Assembly: GCA_015501075.1 (NCBI GenBank)
Contig: JADNYJ010000207.1
Coordinates: 1-63,798, forward strand
DNA length: 63,798 nucleotides
DNA from: Gymnopilus junonius
Lineage: Eukaryota > Basidiomycota > Agaricomycetes > Agaricales > Galerinaceae
Reading direction: 5' to 3'
This document shows, one piece after another, positions 55,738 through 63,798 of the stretch (positions are counted from its first letter, which is position 1; each line of letters starts with the position of its first letter). The translations under genes were made by a program, and so were the position numbers. The notes beneath the pieces were generated by a model. The model saw nothing but the letters and a program-made list of their open reading frames with translations, had not been told where the DNA came from and did not search any database.

Positions 55738-56490
55738 TTTTTTTTTCTTTTTAAATCAAAGATTTATATACCAGTGCACGAAAGCAGTCCGGTCACAGAT
55801 ATACATACACCCAAAGTAATCTACCATTAAACTATGCCTAGTGCAAGACTGGCTCTCGTGGGCTGACTTAGGACCAAAAGGCATTGGGCCCATATTCTCA
55901 TTGATGCCCTGAGTGAAGGGAGGGGTCCAACAAAGTAATGGAGGGGCACCAGGAGGTGGCCTGCCAGCCAAGCCCAGCAACCCAGGATATGCACATACTA
56001 AGTAAGCCACTGAAGGGGGACCATTTCAGGTCACCGAAGCAGGGGGCCACACTTGTCTGTTGATAATGCCAGAGCTCCAGAACCCAGACCCCCACCCTCA
56101 ACCCAGCAAAGCCAAAGCCCACCAAGTATTGGGACTCTGTTCTGAGTGCACCCCAAACTGCCGAACCCAACCAACAGGAAACAATGCCTACCTTGCCTGA
56201 CCATGTCATCTGACACCTTGAGGAGGGCAGTTGAAAGCGAACACTGTGGGGTTAGCCTTCAAGAAAGAAACAAGCTGATCCAGATGAACTAGATAGTCAT
56301 GATGGTTATGCTGGGGACATGTTCGGAACAGGTGATCATGAGTTTGGGTATGGTGGCCACACTCGCAACTGGTGGACTCAGGGATGTTGAATTGAGAGTA
56401 ATACTCCCCAATGGGAGCATGGTTAGTGATGGCGTGAGTGACCCTTGTAAAGAGAGTCAAGTCACCACCTGCATATTGAAGCCAGGGGTC
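55738..56490 (-). mobile_element. LINE fragment M4 (3' end)
   Basis: T9 at 55738, the 3' UTR, and the C-terminal motif CECGHHTQTHDHLFRTCPQH near 56380-56320. It is 5'-truncated at about 56490 (LQYAGG). Its 3' UTR is almost identical to that of L4, indicating a close relative. Confidence 0.8.
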
Positions 56491-57641
56491 TTATATTTCT
56501 TGCTAGTTTCTTTTTACTAGCTTCTAATCCTAATGTCTCTTTTCCTGCTCATAGTGAGTTTGACATGAGTCTTGCTTTTGGTATAGATTTTTGTATTAAA
56601 TCACCAGGCCTGCCACTAGGTGGTTTAGAGGCTGGGATTCTAACAGTAAGTGGTCTCACTGACTTGTCTGCAGAGGTTCCTTGGACTGGACTCTTGTTTG
56701 AAGCCATTTTGACTGCAAGAAACTGATCTTTTAGTCTGTTGCCTCCCTCACAGTGGGCTCCAGATGAAACACTAGATCTTGCTTAAGGGTGAACATAAGA
56801 GTAGAGCTCTTAGTTTAGCACATTAGTTATCATCCTACAACAACAACAACACACTCTACTTCAAACTCAACTCTTGTCTTCGCAAACACCTCTATTGAGA
56901 CAAGCTCTAGGTAAAGTTGTTTGGAGGCTTGGATAGATTTTAAGATCTTAGTGACTTGGTAGTCTTTTGGTTGGCTTTTAACTGGGGTGCTTTGATTTAA
57001 CTGTCCACACTAAACATGGTAGAGTATCTTAGCAAGTTCTGACCCTTTTATGAAATGAAACAAAATGAGGGTTCTCAATGCAAATGGCTTTCAATGAAAT
57101 GGAATGAAACAGGCCACAACTTCAATTGATTTCAATGAAATGAAACAGAATGATCAATTATCTGGTTAATCACCAAGGTACTCCTCCTGAATGTGTCCAT
57201 GCTATTATCTGCACTCTACGGGGTGGATTGCCTGCCTATTCTACTGGTTTTCTACAGCTTTTATACCTACAAGAGAGTCTCTATTATTAGCATGTAAAAC
57301 TGCTGGGTGTACTCTATCCCTACTTGGCAGGTCCATGCCTAATTCAGTGCACTATTTTACTAATGTACTTTTGAGTGATGAGGGGATTGGCCACTCAGTT
57401 AGGTCTGATTAATTTGGCTGGTGGTCTTATCATTGGGATAATGATGTGCTATTTAGTCTAGATGCTAGGCCTTGAGCTATTGTGCCATTGTGGTGCCAGG
57501 CTGGTGGGTGGACTATCTCCCACTTAAGCTGTATCTATTATTGGATGGGTTGCTCCTGGGAACATGCCTACAGTTTCTGCACTAATCACCATATTTCCTT
57601 ATGTGAGTTATTTAGATATTCTGGGCTACCTCTGTATTTAG
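56491..57641 (+). other. Target sequence of LINE M5, possibly part of an LTR element
   Basis: No frame survives. A CAACAACAACAACA microsatellite lies near 56840. 57050-57165 is a GAAATGAAAC-type repeat (CAATGAAATGAAAC, three to four times). The phase of 57482-57641 continues across the M5 target duplication into 60636 (FRYSGLPLYLEVCTII), so this stretch and 60636 onward were contiguous before M5 arrived. They may belong to one old LTR element. Confidence 0.35.
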
Positions 57642-60622
57642 ATTTTTTTTTTTTATTTAAATCAAGGATTTATATACCAGTGTGCAAAAGCAGTCTGGTC
57701 ACAGTTATACATACACCCAAAGTAAACTACCATTAAACTATGCCTAGTGTGAGACTGGCTCTCATGGGCCAACTTAGCACCACAAAACATTGGACCTGTA
57801 CTCTCGTTGATGCCCCGACTGAAGGGAGGGGTCCAACAAAGTGATAGAGGGGCACCAGAAGGGGGCCCGCCAGCCAAACCCAACAGCCCAGGATGCACGC
57901 ATACTGTGTTAGCCACTGAAGGCAGACCATTTTGGGTCACTGAAGCAGGGGGCCACAATTGTCTGTCGATAATGCTGAAGCTCCAGAACAAAGGCCCCCA
58001 CCCTCAACCCAGCAAAGCCGAAGCCCGCCAAGTATTAGGACTCTGTTCTGAGCACACCCTGAACCACTGAATTCATCCAACAGGAACAACACCTACCTTG
58101 CCTGACCACATTATCTGACACCTCGAGGAGGGCAGTTGAAAGCAAACACTGTGGGGTTAGCTTTCAAAAAGGAGACAAGCTGATCCAGATGAACTGGGTA
58201 GTCATGATGATCATGTTGGGGACACATTCAGAACAAGTGATTGCGAGTTTGAGTATGATGGCTGCACTTGCAACTGGTAGACTCAGGGATGTTGAATCGA
58301 GAGTAATACTCCCCAATGGGAGCATGGTTGGTGATGGTGTGAGTGACCCTAGTGAAAAGAGTCAAGTCACTGCCAGCATACTGAAGCCAGGGGCCCCCTT
58401 GTTTGGCCCATGGTTCGAGTCGACCTCCGTCAAGGTTGGTGAGTGACAAAAATTGTCGCCCTGAGTATGAAGGTTGCTGGAACAACTCTTTCCAGCCATC
58501 CCCTGGATTATCATCTGCCACTTTGTGCAGCAAGGCAAGTGAGTGTGGCATATTAGGCCCCACCACTACTGAGAGCTCAGTCACCATAAGGTGAGCTTGG
58601 TAGTGTATGCCCCATTTCAAAGAAGATGGGACATGATGAAGGGAGATGTGGCAGCCAGGGCCTCTGGCCCACCACTCTGTAAGGGTGTAAATAACTGCCA
58701 AGGAATGACCTTGGCTGGAATGCACGGATGCATCAAGCAGGCTCCCCAAGGCTTTGGTAGAGTCTGACATGACAACAATGTAGTCACAATTGTCCATGGC
58801 ACAAGCCCGGACAATTGCAGTATGTAGGGAGTAGACCTCTGCATCCTCTGCAAGAGCACTCCCAGCCATGTAGCAAGATGCATGCACCTCAACTCCTTGG
58901 CGAAATACAAGCGAAGCTGCAATAGCCTGCTTGTTCTAGTCAGTGGGGTGACTACCATCACTGACACAAACCAGAGTGGACAGTTCCCACTTCGAGGCCT
59001 CCCAGAAGCAGTCTAACCATTCACGCTGGAGCCCAACCTTATCCTTGGGTGCCAGAGTAATATCAAAGCAGATCCCATGATGTAACTCAAGGAATCGCCC
59101 ACCAGGATGAGCTTCTGGAGCAAATGGCTCCAGAGGCTCACTAACAACATGGAGTGTGTCATCCACATCCATAACTGTGCCTCAAACTTTAGTGCATTGT
59201 GGGGCAGTCATAAAGGCAGCAGAGCGAGGGTGAGGATTCGCTCCCTTGGAGAAGGGCGCACTCAGCAAAGAGCACACTGGATGTGTGTCCGAGAGGGCTG
59301 CCATGCACAGTACACCTACTGCAATGGCACATTTCAAAACTAAGTGAATGGGCACAAGGCCAGCAAGAGCCTCAATCCCCCTGTAGAGGAGGTGCGAAAT
59401 GCACCAGTAATCCAGAGCGCAGCATGCTGCTGCATGCTGGTCAGTAACTTAATGGTCCCCTGGCACTTAGCGCCCTGGAAGAACCACAACTGGAGGCCAT
59501 ATGTTGTGATAGGCAACACACAAGACCTGTAAAGCAGACACTTTTGCATGGGCATTAGCCCCCTGGAAGAGTTACCAAGCATCCTCATTGCCTTAACAGT
59601 GGTGAAGGACTTGGTAGAATAGTACTGGATGTGTTCATGGAATGTCAGCTTCCGGTCAAAGAAGAAACCCAAGTACTGCCAAAACGGCTTGGGCATCAAA
59701 CATTTGTCGCAAGTATAGGGAGCATACCCTAGATCCATGGATGGATTGAACTCAGAATGAGAATGATCAAAATGGAATAACTCTGTCTTGTCATGCTCAA
59801 GAGTGAGGGTGAACTTTGTGAAGAGTTTGAAGATCACTGCATAGGACCTTTTCAGGGCTATGCAGTTGTCATCGAGTGTCTTTGATTGTACAATAAGTGT
59901 GCCATCATCAACATAAGAGAGCAGAGTGGTATCGGAGACTGACTCATTCTGCATGAAAAGCTTCAGCACTGGTGCAAGGAAGAGTGCCGAGAGTACAGGG
60001 GACAAAGCCGAGCCCTGCCCCACCCCAACATCAGCTTGTCAGGGGTCAGATTGAAAACCATTCCAGGCATAAGACATGGAGCAGCTGACAAGGTATGATG
60101 AAAAGAATTCCACCACATTAGAAGGGAAGCCTTGCTTCTTGAGAATCGCAATCAGCACTTTGTGATTGAGGGAAGGGAAGAACTGCACCATGTTGAAGGC
60201 AATGACACTGGTCTTCAAGCTGCGAGCCCAACCCACACACACCAGGTGCATGAGGAGCAAGCCTGCATCCTCAGTGGACCACTGGCGCACTCCTCCAAGT
60301 TGGTTAGGGTGAAAGATATCGTGCTTAACAGCATCAAACTGAATACGGTTGGAAAGCATCTTTTCAACCAATTTGCCAAGGGTGTTCAGAAGCACAATGG
60401 GCCTGAACACCTTGGGCATGGAGTACGAGGGCTTGTTGGGTTTGGGAATAATCACCGACAAGGATTCCTTAAAATGAGTCAGCCAATACCCAACCCAAAG
60501 GCAGGCATTAGCTAACTGTACGAACACCTGAAGACAATGTTTATTGTGGATGATTGCCTTAAGGTGTGACCACTTAATATGATCAGGACCAGGTGCTGAG
60601 TTGTTAGAGCAGGATGCCAAGG
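57642..60622 (-). mobile_element. LINE copy M5 (RT to poly(A)), 13-bp target duplication
   Basis: A T-run at about 57642-57655, the 3' UTR, the C-terminal motif and RNase H (58887-58228: AEDAEVYSLHTAI, MSDSTKALGS, SSLKWGIHYQAHLM), then the linker MDVDDTLHVVSEPLEPFAPE (59172) and RT. The RT comes in two frames (60023-59340 with LLSYVDDGTLIVQ; 60620-60039 with KPIVLL-type and IIPKPNKPSYSMPKVF). It is truncated at 60622 in ASCSNNSAPGPDH. The duplication CCTCTGTATTTAG lies at 57629-57641 and 60623-60635. Confidence 0.9.
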
Positions 60623-60635
60623 CCTCTGTATTTAG

Positions 60636-62360
60636 AGGTTTGCACTATTATCAGGTCTTGGGTATCATCATGTATCAGCAATGCCCCTCTTGATAGTTAA
60701 TGACTCGAGTGTATTACTAGGTCCCATTTAGATCTTTGGTAACCTTTGTTATAGGTGCCTCTAAGCTTACTGAATAGACCTAGTCCTAGGTCATTACTCA
60801 GTTACTACCATCATGCTATTGATAGTAGTTTCATAATAGACACTCCATCTTTAGTTGGCCAGTACAAGGTCATACTGCCTACTCTTAATACCCTTGTATT
60901 AGGTGTGTTATCTAGGATCATTAATGATATATTTAGTGCATAAATATAGTAAAATTGCGAAATTCATAGGTAACTGGGTAGGTACCCTATCAGCAGATCA
61001 TGATAAGAGATGGTCTATGGACTTCTGCAAGGTGGTGGTAGCATATTATAGCAGTGTTATGGTGCTGTCTTCCTCTCATCATCCGCAGACAGATGGGCAA
61101 ACTGAAGTTCTTAATGCTATCATAGAACAAATGCTAAGAGCCTATGTCACCAGTAACCATTCTTCTTGGTCTGAATGGTTAAGCATTCTCACCTCTGCTA
61201 CAACTCTTTGATCCATTCTTCTTCTTCATACTCACTGAGCTTCCTACTTCTTGGATATCACCCCACTATATTGACTATGCCATTAATAAAGGAGACTGAC
61301 CCTGTATCTTGCCCCTTCCTCCCTAGTCTGTTAAGTTCTTGATGAAGGGAAGGGCAGAGCAGGCAGAGGAGATCCACGTTGGAGCTACATTGGAGTATGT
61401 TGGTGTCAGAGTTGGTCTTAGCATAATGTATGTAGACATAGGGTTGAGACTTCAGCTTCAACGTGTGTGTTGCACTCCATTGTCTGGACGTTGTCTCGAA
61501 TTTCAGAGTCAGATCAGAATGAGAGAGTGGAGTAGAGAGCGTGGATTAATTAATGAACAATATACGAACTGAGGTACCTAATAATAGTTCTATGGTTTTT
61601 ATGCTATGGAGGAAACTAAGCAGAGACCATACATGTACTAGTGAGCAGGCAAACGTGTAAGTTAACCTGCACTACTCAGAGTCATCTAGCTATGTGTAGC
61701 TTAAGTGTCTACATGTTCCAGGACTTGTAGTATTTCGAGGAGATTATGAAGTCAGAGTTCATATGGTCAGAGATCAGAGTTGGTCAGAGGTGTGTATATA
61801 ACACAGTCAGAAAGCTGAGGACTTCATTACTGCCTTAAACAAGATCCATAATTCAGCTTGCTATGCTCTCATACTAGCCCAGGAGAAACAAGCCCGAGCT
61901 TATAACAAGGGACAATGACTACTGGATGATATTAGGGTTGGTGATCAAGTGCTGGTTAATCCTTATACCTTGAAACTTGTGTATGTGGAAGGAACAGGTA
62001 AAAAGCTCATCCAATGAACCATCGGCCCTTTTGAGGTCTTGGAAAAAATCAATCCAATGGTTTACCACTTGAGGCTGCCAGACACTTACCCTATGCATCC
62101 AGTGTTCAACATTCAACATCTCAAGAAGTATTACTCATCTTCTGCCAAGCTAGGCAAATGGACTATACTTCTATCTACTAGAGATTTCCTTGCCACCCCT
62201 GAGTATGAAGTGGAGGCTATACTGGGACATAAGCTCACATCAAAAAAGAAAGGCAATCATTGAATGTATTTGGTCAGATGGGCAGGATATAGCCCTGCCA
62301 AAGACTCCTGGGTATCAGAATATGACCTGCATAATGCTCCTGAATTGAAATGAGAATACT
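60636..62360 (+). pseudogene. Ty3/gypsy chromovirus, integrase C-terminus and chromodomain
   Basis: Integrase core end near 60960-61190: LSADHDKRWSMDFCKVVVAY, then SSSHHPQTDGQTEVLNAIIE and QMLRAYVTSNHSSWSEWLSI, the signature HPQTDGQTE region of Ty3/gypsy integrases. After a broken stretch, NSACYALILAQEKQARAYNK-type text (61840-61910) and GPFEVLEKINPMVYHLRLPD then HPVFNIQHLKKYYSS follow. A chromodomain (PEYEVEAILGHKL to MYLVRWAGYSPAKDSWVSEY, then DLHNAPELK, 62190-62350) ends the polyprotein. The chromodomain tethers integrase to heterochromatin. Stops (TGA, TAA) and frameshifts disable it. Its LTR was not found. Confidence 0.85.
61340..61820. other. Possible insertion within the gypsy integrase C-terminus
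   Basis: The expected path runs from VKFLDEGKGRA (about 61335-61365) directly to a helical DFITALNKIHNSA segment (about 61825). About 450 bp of unrelated, AT-rich sequence lies between. It could be a solo LTR or a small transposon, but I found no clean terminal repeats. Confidence 0.35.
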
Positions 62361-62479
62361 TAGCATTGCTGGCAAAGTAGTGTACATAAATATTGAGCAG
62401 CAAGTAGTGCATACAGTGATAAACACTGTTTTGCACAATGCGCTCTGCATAGTATCGATGTAGCTACTAGCTTACCTGG

Positions 62480-62821
62480 GTTGTGAGAGGCTAGTGCTAA
62501 GGTGACTACTTAGGTACTACTTAGAAGTGCAAATGACTTGGATTAGAATGCTGTTTAGAGCATCCTTATATACCTACAGGACATGCAGTGACTAACTATG
62601 TATGAGTAATGCATAAGGCAATTACTCAGCTAATTACTATGTAATTACTAATATCTACTCATAAGATAAGTAATATGCTCACTAAGTGATCACATGTTTT
62701 AGTCATATAAGATGACTGTAATACTCTGTTATCACTGGGTCTAGTTGTGTATAGATGCATCTGATCACGCATGTCATGTGAGTCATGTGATGTAGTCACA
62801 TGGACACTTATCATGTCAACA
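62480..62821 (-). repeat. Copia C2 3' LTR (outer border uncertain)
   Basis: On the minus strand a purine tract (CTTGAGGGGGAG) at 62822-62833 is followed by TGTTGACATGATAAG, the LTR start (at 62821). The far end is unclear; 62480 is a guess based on base composition. The LTR is rich in CATGTGA/TCACATG motifs and ATTACT repeats. Confidence 0.5.
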
Positions 62822-62882
62822 CTCCCCCTCAAGTAGTGCCGCGTTAGCGCACATACTTGTTCTGACATGATGTGTCAGTATT

Positions 62883-63798
62883 CTATTCTAAGGGATAGAA
62901 CTCTATGCCTAGAGCCTGTCTATGTTTAAGGAACAGGGTAGGGCCTAGATTCTTGGTGAACATATCGGCAACATTTTTGTCTGTAGGGACGTGCTCTATT
63001 TTAATGTTCCCAAGTTCTATTTGTTCCCAGATATAGTGGTAGCGTATTTCAATGTGCTTTATCCCTTTTTGGGTGATGGGATTTTGCAAGTTAAAAATAG
63101 CTCCATGACTATCTCCATATAAGGGAACGTATGGGATTGACATCCTGAGTTCTTCGAATAGAATCTTAAACCATGCACAGTCACATGCACAGTCAGAGAG
63201 TGCCATGTATTCTGCCATTGTGGATGACGTTGATACTAGAGTCTGCATTTTGGAGTGCCATTTGATACTCCCGCTAGCAAGGGAGAAGAAGTATCCCTGC
63301 ATAGATTGACACATGCAATCAGGCTCTGTTCTATCATCACCATATGAGGCATCACAGTAGGCATACAAGCCTTTATCGCTGTTTCCATCGAACACAAGTG
63401 CATAGTTGCGCATACCAACAAGGTAGTGCATGATATATTTAGCATGGTTCAGATGTTCATCAGATGGGTTCGCAGTGAACTTAGCCATCTGTGTTACAGC
63501 AAAGGCTATATCGGGTCATGTTCCTAGCATTAAATATAGCAGAGAACTGATCACCGATTGATACTCTGACTGAAGTGAAGCCGAACTCATGCCTGTAAAG
63601 GGTTCTGGCTTATACCCAGTAGGTAATGGAGTCTGTGCTGCTTTTGCATTCATCATTCCGAAGCATGTAAGAATCTTATTAAGGTATGGCATTTGATCAA
63701 TGTAGGTCTTGCCTTTAATGTACCTGATTCTCATGCAGAGAAACTCCTGACATACACCTAGGTCTCGACATTCCCATGCAGTCATAAATAACTGCTTC
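62883..63798 (-). pseudogene. Ty1/copia element C2, RT end and RNase H (runs off the window)
   Basis: Minus strand, entering at the window's right edge: EFLCMRIRYIKGKTYIDQMP, KAAQTPLPTGYKPEPF, YQSVISSLLYLMLGT. A TGA (63513-63515 on the minus strand) stands where Arg of the conserved RPDIA is expected. Then AKFTANPSDEHLNHAKYIMH, YCDASYGDDRTE, GSIKWHSKMQTLVSTSSTMA, EYMALSDCACDCAWFKILFE, the DSHGAIFNLQNP motif and HVPTDKNVADMFTKNLG end at TAG 62883-62885. Only one lesion in 300 codons makes it much younger than C1. Gag, protease, integrase and the 5' LTR lie outside the window. Confidence 0.85.

Overview
The window looks like nuclear DNA of a filamentous basidiomycete (Agaricomycete type). It has very short GT-AG introns of about 35-75 bp with CTAAC-like branch points, F-box/LRR and PHD-like gene families of basidiomycete style, a Tad-like LINE with APE endonuclease and RNase H, a Ty3/gypsy chromovirus and Ty1/copia elements. 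No bacterial operon, rRNA, tRNA or CRISPR array was seen. Almost every recognisable reading frame is broken. Many breaks are TGA codons where relatives have CGA or TGG, which is what C-to-T decay of methylated cytosine would produce.

Left part (1-29.8 kb): decayed host-type genes plus DNA transposons. In order: a hAT-type MITE (616-1260), an MFS transporter remnant (-), an F-box/LRR remnant (-), a jelly-roll (galactose-binding-like) remnant (-), a small TIR element with an acidic ORF (8371-9166), and the 3' half of gene G1 (-, 10.64-11.59 kb). Next come repeat arm A (11594-14610), a second jelly-roll remnant, a 231-codon Ser/Pro-rich ORF, a second copy of the hAT MITE (19374-20017), and gene G2 (-, 21.0-22.3 kb). 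The 5' half of G1 (+, 23.04-23.45 kb) follows, and then repeat arm B (23453-26469), the inverted twin of A. A zinc-finger gene family remnant ends at 29.77 kb.

Arms A and B are both 3017 bp, nearly identical and inverted. Each has CATCAGG-type termini, CTCTGAGG/CCTCAGAG subterminal motifs, outward-pointing intron-bearing units and a central cluster of palindromes. The halves of G1 lie outside A and inside B in opposite orientation. This is expected if an element landed in G1 and A x B recombination then inverted the 8.8 kb between them. G1 and its paralogue G2 encode an alpha-helical protein with a Gly-rich membrane hairpin between helical segments.

Right part (29.8-63.8 kb): a nested retrotransposon field. 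At least ten fragments of one LINE family lie in both orientations, some inserted in a copia element (13-bp target duplication) or beside gypsy sequence (13-bp duplication). A 1.29-kb foldback element (40600-41893) sits inside one LINE. The window ends in a copia element on the minus strand. Coordinates of decayed genes are approximate; all assignments come from reading translations by eye.
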